Made by a program: the position numbers and the translations under genes
Assembly: GCA_950097015.1 (NCBI GenBank)
Contig: CATNEN010000019.1
Location: forward strand, 153,929 to 217,928
From: Macrostomum hystrix
Lineage: Eukaryota > Platyhelminthes > Macrostomidae
Reading direction: 5' to 3'
DNA: 64,000 nucleotides
Notes under the pieces: generated by a model
Database searches by the model: none
The model's input: the letters and a program-made list of their open reading frames with translations, nothing else
Told to the model about the DNA's origin: nothing
Shown here: positions 1-9,253 of the stretch, in pieces
Layout of the letters: every line of letters begins with the position of its first letter
Position numbering within the stretch: position 1 is the stretch's first letter

Positions 1-259
1 CAGCTGCTGATCCCGATAGAACAGATGCAGATCCAAGAAACATATTAAGGTAATCGATGACCTTGCACTCTCTATTATAGCGCTTCAGTTTCTTGGTATT
101 ATGATCAATTTGCCGTTCAATATCAGCTCGCATCTTTTGAATCTCCACCAATCTGAATTGCTGCGAGTTACAAGTGAAAGTTGGGTAAAGGGGTTGTTGT
201 GGGCTTGGGTTGTTTGGAGGCGCACTAGGTTCATATAGAGAGTTAATTTTTTCAGACAT
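1..259 (-). CDS. Small virus-like protein, 3' part cut by window edge
   Basis: An ATG at 259 on the minus strand opens a frame that stays open for 86 codons to the window edge. The first 25 residues are rich in Pro, Asn and Gln; then comes a basic, probably helical stretch (residues about 35-65, many Lys, Arg and Glu), and the frame leaves the window where the sequence becomes small and hydrophobic (Gly, Ser, Ala). This layout suggests a coiled or helical segment followed by a membrane-inserting tail, as in minor virion proteins of polinton-like elements; that role is inference. It is transcribed in the same direction as the next two minus genes, 31 bp beyond the stop of the coiled-coil gene, so it is probably co-expressed with them. 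Confidence 0.5.
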   Translation of the reverse strand, partial: MSEKINSLYEPSAPPNNPSPQQPLYPTFTCNSQQFRLVEIQKMRADIERQIDHNTKKLKRYNRECKVIDYLNMFLGSASVLSGSAA

Positions 260-290
260 TTATTGAACGAAAAAAAATTATATAAATTTT

Positions 291-1019
291 TTATGACCTT
301 TCTCGCAAATCTGTTGCACGCCTTGCCGCCTCCCTTGATGCCTCTTCTGATGGTCCATCAGATACTCTTGCTTCTTCAATGTCAATGTCTGGCAGATTGT
401 GCAGTCTCTCTAGTCGGCCGAGTCTTCTTTTCGTTTTCCCCCAGTCGTTGTATATCCTATTCAAATACTCAGTGTGTCTTGTTACGTTTAGCCCCATGGT
501 TCTTAGTGTTTCCTTTGTTTCATTTGCTAGTCTCTGAAGAGTTGTTATATCTGACTCTGCTGCTGTGAGTCGCGAACTCAATCTATCATGCACAGTGCTT
601 GATCTTAGCATAAAGGCTTCTAAATTTCGAACTTTATTTGAATTTTCTGTTACTCTTTCTTCCACCAAGTTTGCTCGATTATTAATGGCAGTTCTCAGAG
701 TGGCGATGTCTGATCTCAGAGTGGCGATGTCTGATCTCAGAGTGGGTATCGCTGCAACAAGAGTATCCCGATCATGAACAAACTGTACATATAGTATGTC
801 AATCTCTTCCTTCCGTTTTGCTACGCTCAACCGCAGGTCTTCCATGTTTATTTGTCGTTGGTGTGTTGCCCGCTCTAGGGCTTTCAAGCGATCTTTAATG
901 AGTTTGATTTCTGGAACTTTTTCGTCAACATTTATATAACGCCTGTCAAGGTAAGAAACTTGAGCACTAGTGAGTGTGCTTCCGCGATCCAACGATTCAC
1001 CTGCAAAATTAATAGACAT
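291..1019 (-). CDS. Coiled-coil virion-associated protein, 242 aa
   Basis: The frame encodes 242 residues, nearly all predicted helical. Heptad-like spacing of Leu, Ile and Val runs from about residue 30 to 200, and a direct repeat of the sequence LRSDIAT (twice, with a third degenerate copy) sits near residues 92-112. There is no signal peptide, membrane segment or cysteine-rich region. The C-terminal 30 residues are charged and probably disordered. It lies 25 bp downstream of the packaging ATPase stop on the same strand, as expected for one transcription block. Long coiled coils in this position could be fibre-like or scaffold proteins, but I do not recognise the family and give no symbol. 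The ATG at 1019 is the only plausible start, with an AT-rich leader just upstream. Confidence 0.65.
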   Translation of the reverse strand: MSINFAGESLDRGSTLTSAQVSYLDRRYINVDEKVPEIKLIKDRLKALERATHQRQINMEDLRLSVAKRKEEIDILYVQFVHDRDTLVAAIPTLRSDIATLRSDIATLRTAINNRANLVEERVTENSNKVRNLEAFMLRSSTVHDRLSSRLTAAESDITTLQRLANETKETLRTMGLNVTRHTEYLNRIYNDWGKTKRRLGRLERLHNLPDIDIEEARVSDGPSEEASREAARRATDLRERS

Positions 1020-1044
1020 TTTTTAATAGAAATTTTAAATTAAT

Positions 1045-1845
1045 TTAAATTACAGTTCTTTTTTCTTTGTTGATCATCACAAACTGGTAAGGTTGATTCC
1101 ACTTTTCATAGCAAAGATTAACGAATTCCTCCTGTGAAATCTTTCTGTTGGAGTTTTTTGTTGGATTTACAAAATAGGCAGGCGCAATGACCTCATTGTA
1201 AAATCTTTTTAGCCTGTCCTGTGGAATTGTTGGAAACAGGAGGATCAGATTGCAGTTCCCACGAATTGTTTTGTTCGGGAGCTCGAACCAGTTCTGGGCA
1301 ATGTAAATTACGTTACAATTGTTGTGCCGTCCTCTTGTAAAATAGTTTTCTATCTGCTTCTGTGGGCCTGTCATACAATCATCAAAGACAATCAAATGTT
1401 TTCTCCCCTTTTCTAGCTCATCTGGTTGGGGTAGAAGTTTGGTCTTAGGATCAACCTGCGGATCTCCATAGGTGAACACTTTAATGTTCTGCCATTTTTC
1501 ATTGTCTTTGAGGTGCTTTGCAAATTCGGCAGCTACAATTTCTGGGTTACTGGGAAGGCTCTTTTGGTTATTAAAACATTGAATAATGTGTTCTTTGTGC
1601 AGTCTGTTTTGAAGTCCAGAGATCAACATTTTATACTCATCTTGATACAGGGTGGGAGAGTAGATGTGCAGAGTGTCATAGTCGATAAAGCCAGGTCTAA
1701 GAAGCATGTTAAAGACTCTGAATGTTTTGCCTGAACCTGATGAACCAACAACAATGCATCTGAAGTGACCCGGGATTGACTCATGATGAGAAAACTTAAT
1801 CTGATTACGTGTCCAGTGAGGATTGAAGTCGTTTGAAAAGTCCAT
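1045..1845 (-). CDS. Genome-packaging ATPase, A32/FtsK-HerA type
   Basis: This P-loop ATPase would power DNA translocation into preformed capsids. Visible motifs are Walker A GSSGSGKT near residue 35, Walker B as a hydrophobic run ending in FDD (HLIVFDDCM), and a later FTRGRHNNCNVIYIAQ segment matching the sensor/arginine-finger region of the A32-like family. At 266 residues it has the usual size for polinton and polinton-like virus packaging ATPases. I prefer the ATG at 1845 over the one at 1887: the extra 14 residues are an AT-driven hydrophobic stretch, while MDFSNDF begins a normal soluble N-terminus. It lies between an intergenic 21-bp tandem repeat and the coiled-coil gene. The family call is from sequence motifs; the packaging role is established for the family and not shown here. 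Confidence 0.88.
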   Translation of the reverse strand: MDFSNDFNPHWTRNQIKFSHHESIPGHFRCIVVGSSGSGKTFRVFNMLLRPGFIDYDTLHIYSPTLYQDEYKMLISGLQNRLHKEHIIQCFNNQKSLPSNPEIVAAEFAKHLKDNEKWQNIKVFTYGDPQVDPKTKLLPQPDELEKGRKHLIVFDDCMTGPQKQIENYFTRGRHNNCNVIYIAQNWFELPNKTIRGNCNLILLFPTIPQDRLKRFYNEVIAPAYFVNPTKNSNRKISQEEFVNLCYEKWNQPYQFVMINKEKRTVI

Positions 1846-1893
1846 TTTTTCTATGATGAAAAATAAATAATAAAAAAAGTAAATCATTTATAA

Positions 1894-2061
1894 GATGTGT
1901 CTTTTTGGGACTTAGACGTGTCTATTTGGGACTTAGATGTGTCTATTTGGGACTTAGATGTGTCTATTTGGGACTTAGATGTGTCTATTTGGGACTTAGA
2001 TGTGTCTATTTGGGACTTAGATGTGTCTATTTGGGACTTAGATGTGTCTTTTTAGGACTAG
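1894..2061. repeat. 21-bp tandem repeat, 8 copies
   Basis: The unit gtgtctatttgggacttaga is repeated eight times with few changes (one copy with gacgtg, the outer copies with ctttttgg or ctttttagg). It lies in the gap between the packaging ATPase start and the stop of the next minus gene, the only sizeable non-coding gap in the virus-like block. A 21-bp period keeps all frames open, so the plus-strand frame across it is an artefact. Confidence 0.9.
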
Positions 2062-2139
2062 TCTTGTACCCTTACATGTCTTGTACCCTCGAAAAGCACC
2101 CTTTTTTCATTTTTTCGGCATTTTTTATTAGGGAAGAAA

Positions 2140-3327
2140 TTATTTTTTGTTAAAACGTGAAAGCAGAAGCTCTCTTGCCCGTTTGTCGATATACTTCTTT
2201 TCCATCATTTTGTCCAGGATGTTTACAAATTCTTTTCTATTTTCGTCTTTCATGCCAGTCTTTGCAGCTCCAAGAAGAACGGCCACTCGCTTATAGATGT
2301 CAGAAATTCCTTTTCCAGTGGGGTTTTCAAGAAATGATTGGTCGGTAGAGGACCGGTCAGTGGAGGACTGGTCGGTGGAGGACTGGTCTGAAGGTGAACT
2401 CACTACTGGTCTTTGTTGTGGTGTGAACACTCTTGCTTTGATTTTATCCATTCGATCTGGGGAGAAATTTTCTAGTTGTTGCCAGGCATCCGGGTACTTA
2501 CTCTTATAATTAGCTACTTGAGTCGGACCTGCCTTTTCAAGTTCACTGAGTACGTCTTCGGGTTTCATTGTTTGTTGCTGCTGTGGCGGTTGCTGCTGTG
2601 GCGGTTGCTGCTGTGGCGGTTGCTGTTCTAGATATTTTATGGCATCTTCTTGATCTGGCAAACCAAACCATTGTTTAAAATGCTTGTACTTTTTGAATCT
2701 AGTCAGGATGACACCGTTGTCATGCATTATTTTCAGAACTTGTGGGACCTTTAGTATTTCTATATCTCTAGCAAGAGCAAAACTCACTAGATCTCTATAG
2801 TTCTTTAGCTGCTTGTCCGAAATTTTCTCTTGGTTCTTAGTCATAAAATTCAGTAAGGTTTCTGTGTAAATTATTCTCTTAGTTTCTGAGCCTTTGACAA
2901 CAGAGATATGGTTCTTATTTATGTCGATATAATATTCCACTGGTTCATTAAAAATGTTTTTTCTCCACATGCTTATTCCAAATACATATTTCCCATCATG
3001 TTCTACACGTTCTACTGGTCCAAAAATGTTATCTGTCACTTTTAGTGATTGTGATTGATGCGATTCTGCAGATTGTTGTATCTGCGGTGCTTCTGGAATT
3101 TTGTCCAAAGCCTTTTGCACCTGGGTTTCCTGTATGTCGTCAATAGTTTCTTTGACTTGATCTATATTTTTCTTAGCTTCTCCATACCCGGGTTTATGAA
3201 ACTCTGTGGCTGCTTGGACAAACTCATTGTAGGATTGTTGCTCCTTATTGATTAGCCCGGTAACTCTCTTTTCTGCTTGTGCTAGCTTCTCCAATTCAGA
3301 TATTTGGTGCGCATTTTTTCGCTTCAT
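2140..3327 (-). CDS. Large accessory virion-type protein, 395 aa
   Basis: The 395-residue product has a basic, coiled N-terminus (residues 1-80), a folded middle (about 95-230) with alternating hydrophobic strands, a QQPPQQQPPQQQ linker near 235-252, a Ser/Thr/Asp repeat region (DQSSTD repeats, about 310-330) and a conserved-looking helical C-terminus after KGISDIYKRV (about 340-395). A folded core plus a C-terminal helical block beside capsid genes resembles the uncharacterised large accessory protein often found next to the capsid genes of metazoan polinton-like elements. The match is by general appearance only and function is unknown. The gene is divergent from the capsid gene, with only 31 bp between the two ATGs. 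Confidence 0.7.
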   Translation of the reverse strand: MKRKNAHQISELEKLAQAEKRVTGLINKEQQSYNEFVQAATEFHKPGYGEAKKNIDQVKETIDDIQETQVQKALDKIPEAPQIQQSAESHQSQSLKVTDNIFGPVERVEHDGKYVFGISMWRKNIFNEPVEYYIDINKNHISVVKGSETKRIIYTETLLNFMTKNQEKISDKQLKNYRDLVSFALARDIEILKVPQVLKIMHDNGVILTRFKKYKHFKQWFGLPDQEDAIKYLEQQPPQQQPPQQQPPQQQQTMKPEDVLSELEKAGPTQVANYKSKYPDAWQQLENFSPDRMDKIKARVFTPQQRPVVSSPSDQSSTDQSSTDRSSTDQSFLENPTGKGISDIYKRVAVLLGAAKTGMKDENRKEFVNILDKMMEKKYIDKRARELLLSRFNKK

Positions 3328-3358
3328 TTTTTATTTTATTTTTTTTAGTTTAAAAAAA
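3328..3358. promoter_or_regulatory. Divergent intergenic promoter region
   Basis: Only 31 bp separate the ATG of the minus accessory gene (3327) from the capsid ATG (3359). The gap is almost pure T/A (T-runs, then eight A's) and must hold both start regions. No TATA box or initiator can be assigned with certainty. Confidence 0.35.
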
Positions 3359-4645
3359 ATGAACGACCCACTGACACCAGTTTTCTACAAAATTAACAAG
3401 CCTATTTTGAGTGATGATAGCACAATCAAAGCGACTCAAGTAAGAGTTCCCAGTCAGGAAAATCAGAATGAAACTAATCTTGGTCCTGGTCAAACACTGA
3501 CATTCACCTACAATGGATGTTCGTCTCTGGTTAGTGTGCACAGTCTTAAGAGCGGCTTCCATATGACATTTCAATTCAAGACAAAGGGAGGTGCGGATGC
3601 AGCTCATGCTAACGCTGACAAGCATGATGCAGATGTGGCTCTGATTAGTAACTTTTGGGCGTACATGTTCAAGGAGTTTAGCGTATCGAGTGGGAGCACA
3701 GAGTTGGAGCGAATCGCCAACTTTGGAATTGTCTATGACGCTCATTGTTTGATCGAGAATCCAGATTTTATTCAGTTGGGGAGTGGTGCAGGTTTCATTG
3801 TAGATGAAAAAGAAGGAGATATCAATGACAGTGGCTATAAAAAGAGGAAGAAGATATACAACTATGCATTGCAAGGTGCTGATGATGCTGCTAAGAACCC
3901 GCTGTATCGGTCTGTTGATGTATTCGTACCACTGAGATTCATGAGCGGATTCTGTAACACATTTAATCGCCTGACTAGTAATTTCAGCTACACCTTTAAG
4001 ATGACTAGAGATGATCGCAGTAGAGTGTTGTGGACTGGGGCGGACCACACTAGGATGGAAGTGAAGCTAACCGGAATCGAGCTGTATTTGGAAGTCATTG
4101 AGCCAAAGACCGCACTAAAAGCAGATTATCTCAAGGCCATAGAGAAGGACATTGATGTCGCCTACACGGCCTACATGTGTCGAGATGAGCGAAACGAAAC
4201 CAGAACAAACATCTGCATTAAAGAGGGATCATGCAGCAATCCAAGGTATATTATTATTAACATGAGAAACCCAAATAACATTATACGCTACATGCATGGA
4301 GACGTGCGGTCCATTCAGCATGAAATCAGTGATAATCTTTACCCTGCACTGCCACAAAATGGAAATTTCAGTCAGAACAAGATTAGCAAATTTTACAGCG
4401 AGTTGGTCGACTTGGCTGTGAAAGAGAACAATGGAATTGCTATCACTGCTCTTCAATATGGAACTCTTTATCCGATGTTTGGCGCTGATGTGTCTGCCAG
4501 ACAAATGCCTACTGATAACAGCCCTGTGAATATCGTGACTAACATTGAGAGGACTGCCGCAACTGCTGTTGACCTGTACATTATCTATGCGTTCGAGAGG
4601 AAGGTGAAGCTTAACATGATCAACAATTCATCCAGTAAAGTTTAA
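3359..4645 (+). CDS. Major capsid protein-like, double jelly-roll size class
   Basis: The ATG at 3359 follows an A-run directly and gives 428 residues. The upstream extension of the open frame to 3248 is low-complexity Phe/Ile-rich and overlaps the divergent gene, so I reject it. The protein is rich in beta-branched residues, has few cysteines, and shows the alternating hydrophobic pattern of a beta-sandwich protein. Its last 60 residues include a YIIYAFERKV segment typical of capsid C-termini in polinton-like elements. Position (beside a penton-like protein and a packaging ATPase) and length support a double jelly-roll major capsid protein. The fold is inferred; a structure prediction would test it. 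No disruption is visible. The penton-like gene follows on the same strand after 23 bp. Confidence 0.75.
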   Translation: MNDPLTPVFYKINKPILSDDSTIKATQVRVPSQENQNETNLGPGQTLTFTYNGCSSLVSVHSLKSGFHMTFQFKTKGGADAAHANADKHDADVALISNFWAYMFKEFSVSSGSTELERIANFGIVYDAHCLIENPDFIQLGSGAGFIVDEKEGDINDSGYKKRKKIYNYALQGADDAAKNPLYRSVDVFVPLRFMSGFCNTFNRLTSNFSYTFKMTRDDRSRVLWTGADHTRMEVKLTGIELYLEVIEPKTALKADYLKAIEKDIDVAYTAYMCRDERNETRTNICIKEGSCSNPRYIIINMRNPNNIIRYMHGDVRSIQHEISDNLYPALPQNGNFSQNKISKFYSELVDLAVKENNGIAITALQYGTLYPMFGADVSARQMPTDNSPVNIVTNIERTAATAVDLYIIYAFERKVKLNMINNSSSKV

Positions 4646-4668
4646 ATATTTTTTTTCGGGGCTGAAAA

Positions 4669-5466
4669 ATGGAAGCGATTGCTGAAAGACTAAATAATAT
4701 TATTTCTCACTCTAAGGAGAGCATTCCTGTTACAATAGCTGGGCGAATTAATGACCCAAACGGGATATTTGTTGAAAAATTAGAGCAGGCGATTCGCCTG
4801 GATCCAAGTGCTAATTACCATGTATATCTTAACGACTTCACTGGTTGGTCAAACGTTCCCAATGTGACAGCAGCAAATAATAAGTTTCATTACAAATGGA
4901 GAGGTGCAGCAGCAGAAGCTGTGGTATTCCCTGTGAGCACGCAAAGTGTGGATACCTACAATTACTTTCTAGAAAATATTTTTACTAAAAGAGGTCATTT
5001 TGAAACACCCAATGAGAGCAAGCCAGAGAAGAAACTGTTCCCTGTCAAACTATCCTATGATCTCACTGTAATGAGAGTGGTCATGCAAGTTCACAAAGAT
5101 GCTGAGGTTGAATTTAAAGATGACACATGGTATAGGGAATTGGGATTCGAGAAGAAAGTTTATAAAAACGGTCTGTTCTTAGCACCCAGTATCGCAGATA
5201 TTGTAAAGGGTTTGAATATTCTAATCAGAAGTAATCTCAGTCGTGATTGGGTATTTAAGGGAAAGCGAACGAATATTTTGTACAACATCTCAAACTCTGT
5301 TCCTGGAGGACAGATGCTGGTAGAGAAACCAAATCCAGTGAAAAGAGTTGTGCTAAGTAATAAGGAGATTCACGAGATTGAGCTGCAGTTTGAGACTGAA
5401 GATGGTGTTGGCGTTGATTTCAACGGTGAAGAGTTTGTATTGACGTTGATCATTGAGCGAATGTAA
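4669..5466 (+). CDS. Penton (minor capsid) protein-like, 265 aa
   Basis: The 265-residue product begins 23 bp after the capsid stop and matches the usual length and position of the single jelly-roll penton protein in polinton-like viruses. Visible traits are a helical N-terminus (about 20 residues), then a mainly beta-rich body with spaced aromatic residues (NYHVYLNDFTGW near 48-60, HYKWRG near 78) and a hydrophobic beta C-terminus ending LTLIIERM. There are no cysteines, signal peptide or membrane segment. The assignment rests mostly on genomic context plus size, since pentons diverge strongly. The 3' end overlaps the convergent small gene by 17 bp. Confidence 0.62.
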   Translation: MEAIAERLNNIISHSKESIPVTIAGRINDPNGIFVEKLEQAIRLDPSANYHVYLNDFTGWSNVPNVTAANNKFHYKWRGAAAEAVVFPVSTQSVDTYNYFLENIFTKRGHFETPNESKPEKKLFPVKLSYDLTVMRVVMQVHKDAEVEFKDDTWYRELGFEKKVYKNGLFLAPSIADIVKGLNILIRSNLSRDWVFKGKRTNILYNISNSVPGGQMLVEKPNPVKRVVLSNKEIHEIELQFETEDGVGVDFNGEEFVLTLIIERM

Positions 5467-5737
5467 GCTGCTTAATGATTTCTGCAAAGTTATAGTAGCT
5501 GTCATAGTCCTTTATGGTTACTCCATACTTATGAAACCAGTGTCTTTGGAGAGCTTGATTAATATTAGGGACATTGATATCGACGTTGGGCCAATATTTT
5601 CTCATGTACTCGCTGCATTCTTGTTTGCATCGGTATTTACTCTTGTAATTAGGCTCATGACTTTTGTAATAAGATCCTGGAGAGACGGTTGGGAGCATTT
5701 TTAATGAGAATAAATTTTTTTTTCGGAGGATGAGCAC
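5450..5737 (-). CDS. Small convergent hypothetical protein, 82-95 aa
   Basis: A minus-strand frame of 95 codons overlaps the end of the penton-like gene by 17 bp. A second ATG at 5698 gives 82 residues and is the more natural start, because the first 13 codons read through an AT-rich T-run. The product is rich in Tyr, Lys and Asn (CKQECSEYMRKYWP, then YDSYYNF near the end) with no recognisable domain. The competing plus-strand frame at 5453-5704 is more hydrophobic and looks like its shadow. If real, it is the rightmost gene of the virus-like block. Confidence 0.45.
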   Translation of the reverse strand: MLILRKKNLFSLKMLPTVSPGSYYKSHEPNYKSKYRCKQECSEYMRKYWPNVDINVPNINQALQRHWFHKYGVTIKDYDSYYNFAEIIKQLTFAQ

Positions 5738-5797
5738 CCTAGGTTTGGGGTCTTGAGTTTGGGGATTGGGATTTTAGTGCTAATTTGATTGTCTTGG

Positions 5798-6138
5798 CAC
5801 GCTTTTTGCAGCTTCGCTATTTTGTGCATGATCTCTTAGGGAGTGGCTGCGATAATTTTTTTTGTCCAAGTTCACAAACTGTAGAGACAGATTTTTTTGC
5901 GGGGGCTCTTCCTTCGGGAAGAATAAAGGTAATGGTTTGTGCATTAAGGAGGCTGCGATAATTTTTGTCCTAGATATTCAACTCACAAACTGATGTGGAA
6001 TATTAAAAGTAGAGAATTTAGAATATGGAGACGGAGTTTTTTAGAGAGAGGCGGGGACCCTTTTTTTCCTGATCTCTTCGGGAATAATAAAAGTAATGGT
6101 TTGTGGATAATGGAGGCTGCGATTATTTTTGTCCTAGA
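5798..6138 (+). repeat. Degenerate direct repeats at virus/host boundary
   Basis: The motif ggctgcgataatttttt recurs at 5844, 5951 and 6114, with gtcctag following in the last two copies. A longer shared segment (aaaggtaatggtttgtg and the variant aaaagtaatggtttgtg) precedes two of them. Spacing is about 107 and 163 bp. The repeats lie between the virus-like block and the DM9 relic and may mark the element's edge. Nothing else is seen from 5,740 to 6,120. Confidence 0.6.
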
Positions 6139-6545
6139 AGCCCCCTCTTGCATACTACTCCTCTCCTCTGGCAATGTATATGTACGAGGAGCTCCAATGT
6201 ATATAGTGGAGCGCCATCGTCTAGCCGACCGGCAACCAGGGCTGTCTTCGGTGCGTTGCCGTTTGAGTCACTCACCCACTTGTATCCCTTGCCGTAGCAA
6301 CCAATCTCGGAGCAAGCAAGCACCTCATATTCTGGGATGGTGTGCTCCTGCCCGCCATAGGGAACGTAGGCACCCGGATGGCCCTGTGCTATTTTAGCTG
6401 GCACCCAGTTGCCTTCGAACTTGGCGCGGCCTACGTAGATGCCCGGTGCAGCTTCAACGGCGTTCGGTGGGATTTGTCCGCCTCTAGCTGGTTGCCAGCT
6501 TACGCAGATTTCAACACCCTTGTGAGCATGGTTCACTTTGCTCAT
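6123..6545 (-). pseudogene. DM9-domain protein, frameshifted at its 3' side
   Basis: Residues 15-115 match the DM9 fold (two repeats with hallmark IPPNAV, YVGRAKFEGNWVPAKI, YVPYGGQEH, YEVL, then a second repeat KWVSDSNG...ALVAGRLDDG). DM9 proteins are cytosolic or secreted mannose-binding lectin-like proteins in insects and molluscs. The second repeat should continue as LYIGA-type sequence. That continuation is present in another frame after about 6,200, where a short TATATA run lies, so the frame has slipped by 1-2 bases and the rest of the second domain is lost. No intron signals explain the shift. It is either a recently damaged gene or a fragment; the ATG at 6545 looks native. The downstream frame runs into the direct-repeat region and is not DM9-like. 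Confidence 0.7.
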
Positions 6546-6929
6546 TGTTTATGCTACAGCTTTCCTAATGCGCGAGACAACTGACTGAGCTTGTACTCGT
6601 AATTTGAGGAGAGGTGACCAAGCAGCAAGCGGCGTCTTCGCTTTGCCTTTTATGCCTGAATTTACACTGGGGTGAGTTTTGGTCGCTAACCAGTTGAGTC
6701 CAGAAATATTGCGAACTCGTCTATATTTAGACTGCCCGTGCTGCTTTTGTTAGAGTATGTTGTCCCAAAGGAATGAAAATTTTGAATGTTTCTTTACTCT
6801 TACTTATATTTTACTAAGTACTACTTCAAAATGTATTTGCATATGACAGTTGTACTTCTAGTTGTATACGAGTATCTTATGGTGTTAGTTGTAGACTGCC
6901 TCACATTTTTTTTTAAAAATCACAATACT

Positions 6930-7800
6930 CAGAAATCGCACAGGGAAGTTAATTTTACTTGAACATATTCTTCTGAGCATAATTGGACTGGTGAATTACT
7001 TTGGAAAGTTTATTCCGAATCTGGCCAATCTGATGCACGCAATTTACTTGCTACTTCGCAAAGTAAAGGATTTTGAATGGCCAGCTGGGTGCGAATCTAT
7101 ATTCAAGCAATTCAAAGGTCAACATACCTCAAGCAAGGTGCTGACTCCCTTTGGCGTCACCTATCGTCCTTGGCGCGTAGTGTGACAACTTCATCGAAGT
7201 CTCATTTCAGAAAGCTGCACTATTCTTTCTGGCATTTTGCAATTCAGTGCCCAAAGGTATCGCCCACATTATACTAGTACAAACGGGCTGCATCCCAAGC
7301 AGCTAATCAATCATTTATCCCATCAGGAAAACAAGCGCTAAATGCCAACACAGCTCACGATTGTGAGCACGCCACAGCCAAGTTAGCGCGGTCAATTCTT
7401 ATAAAACGAAGACGGTGAATCGCCGATGAAAAGAACTTCAAATGTCCTAATTAAAAAGATGCACTGGTGGCAGGAAGTCGTTTACAGCTATTCGCGTTTC
7501 TAGGCACTCGTTCGTATGAAATCAAGTTCAGGTCAACAGTCCGTCATTACAATGCATTTGGTCTGTCAAGGCTGCCAGGGAATGCAGGAGCAGTTTGGTG
7601 CAGATCCGGGATATACTAATGCAGCCTTTAAACTTTCTGTTGCGTACAAAACCGCACAGCATATCGGGCAAGACGCCAGTCGAACCTAATACAAAGTTAA
7701 CCAAGGCTGGAGGGACCATTAGCTGACCCGGCGGTCAAAGCAAAGTAAAAACGGGGCCCCTAGCGCAACCCCAGGGTAAAAGAGAAGGGGCTCAGAATTC
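6930..7800 (+). pseudogene. Ty3/Gypsy pol relic
   Basis: Three separate fragments of an LTR-retrotransposon polyprotein lie in order on plus. At 6,975-7,150 is the reverse transcriptase-RNase H connection (GLVNYFGKFIPNLANLMH). At about 7,510-7,590 is the end of RNase H (GLSRLPGNAG). At about 7,610-7,720 is the integrase C-terminal part (KPHSISGKTPVEP). Large deletions and frameshifts separate them, and no catalytic motif survives. No LTR pair could be matched. Confidence 0.7.
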
Positions 7801-7829
7801 AACGCATGGTTTAGGTGCAACGGGCGCCG

Positions 7830-9253
7830 GTGCATGACAATAGTTTCATTCTAAACTCTGTAATAACATCATGTATCGTAACGTACACTTTTGTAATGAA
7901 ATTTTTTCTATTGCACAACTGCCTCTAATAGAGATATGATCACTCAACGGATTTGACCGTTCGGGCTAGCTTTGCCACTGCATGTGCGTTGACAAACGCA
8001 GCTAAATATGTTGGCTACAAAAACATCCCTGTTGCACATTTCACGTACATGTACATAAATAGCTGCGCAAGGGATAAATGGGAAGGCCCCCTTCGCCAGG
8101 CAAAAAATTGCCAATCAACGTTGCCCAGCGACTGTTGCTCGATGACGCGGTGGTGTTTGCGCAGCTTGCAGTTTTTTATACAAGTATTTGACAAGGATCC
8201 TAGATAGAAAAAAAATATTTAAGCTTCTACTTTTCTTATCTTCGACTAGCACAGAAAGTCTTCTCTAGTGTCGAAATGAGGCTCGAAACCATCCATCGTA
8301 TCGTAAGCTTCGGCCTTTTTGCACCAAGTATCGTGGATCACGCCTGTAGTGATCCTTATATATCACGATTCGTGCTGTTCGTATATATTAACCATTATAA
8401 ATCACTATGCACAAGACAATGTTAAAGACAGTGTTTTAAAACCCTAGTATAGGGCAGATAGGCTCTCATGAAACGTACCTTAATTTCGTATTTGTCTCAA
8501 GGACCTTCGTCATGTCATATACAACGAGTAGAGGTACAGGACACGTACCGTTTCTGAGAATTATAATAATTTGAAAATGTTCGCTTTAAAAGTTCCACTT
8601 CCTCTAATGATTTTTAAGTCCTGTGCCACTCATGCTCAGCAAGGGATACTCAAGTAGTTTATTCAAAATCCAGTTTTTGTCTATACGAATGAAAGTCACA
8701 CATCAATTGCCTAGCGACTCGCCACATATAAAGTTGAGGGCGCCACTGGTTTTAATTAAGGTATCGATTAAAATCACACAATGTGAGCAATTTTGTGAAA
8801 ACATTTTTCATTTTTTGTGTTTTTCAATAATTTTTTATGCATGCAGTAATTGTCTCGTGATTCGTCAGGCGTTCGTTAGGCGCCCACACTCATTGCTTTT
8901 CTGGTACTAAATCATTTTAGTCGCCGTGTGTTTATGAATAAGCGAAAAGCAAATAGATCTTGCCACAAATAGAACCAAATAGAAAGTGCCACATGGATCT
9001 AGTGACAAAGAACATGTATACTAATGGTTCATTCATTATGGGACGATTGAGTAACTGAATTCGCGCTTACTTCACATGCATTCATGAGGCATGAAAACTA
9101 AATATCGCTATTTAAAAACGCCATCGCTATTTATAGTTAACACATGGCAACTACAGCTTTCACAATGATGTTGGGCGGCAATCAGCGGCCAGTTGCGACT
9201 TCTAACATTAATGATGATGATAAAAAACTGCGAAGTGAATTAGAATTAATGTC
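7830..9253. other. Gene-poor AT-rich stretch
   Basis: No coding pattern, tandem repeat or RNA gene was recognised. The left end may contain remnants of the LTR element. The 69-codon plus-strand frame at 9144-9353 is antisense to the 3' end of the Ig/LDLa gene and shows no domain. Confidence 0.5.

Larger units (their letters stand above)
1..5737. mobile_element. Polinton-like virus late-gene block, left part outside window
   Basis: Seven compact, intronless open frames lie almost end to end: four rightmost-to-left on minus, two on plus, one convergent minus. They include an A32/FtsK-type packaging ATPase, a capsid-like protein of about 430 residues and a penton-like protein of 265 residues, the conserved morphogenesis set of polintons, polinton-like viruses and related double-jelly-roll viruses. 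No polymerase or integrase is visible, so those would lie left of position 1 if present. All frames are open, with no stops or frameshifts, which argues for recent insertion or retained function. Downstream sequence is animal DNA with relics and genes, so the block appears integrated, although an assembly join cannot be excluded. The right boundary is near 5,740; no terminal inverted repeat was identified inside the window. Confidence 0.8.

Noticed and set aside
3248-3358. N-terminal extension of the capsid-like protein
   Set aside because: It overlaps the divergent gene and is Phe/Ile-rich AT-driven sequence; the ATG at 3359 is preferred.
2100-5727. TTTTTTCGG runs as a shared viral late promoter or terminator
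   Set aside because: Similar runs occur near 2,113, 4,650 and 5,715, but their orientation relative to the genes is inconsistent and the sequence is simple.
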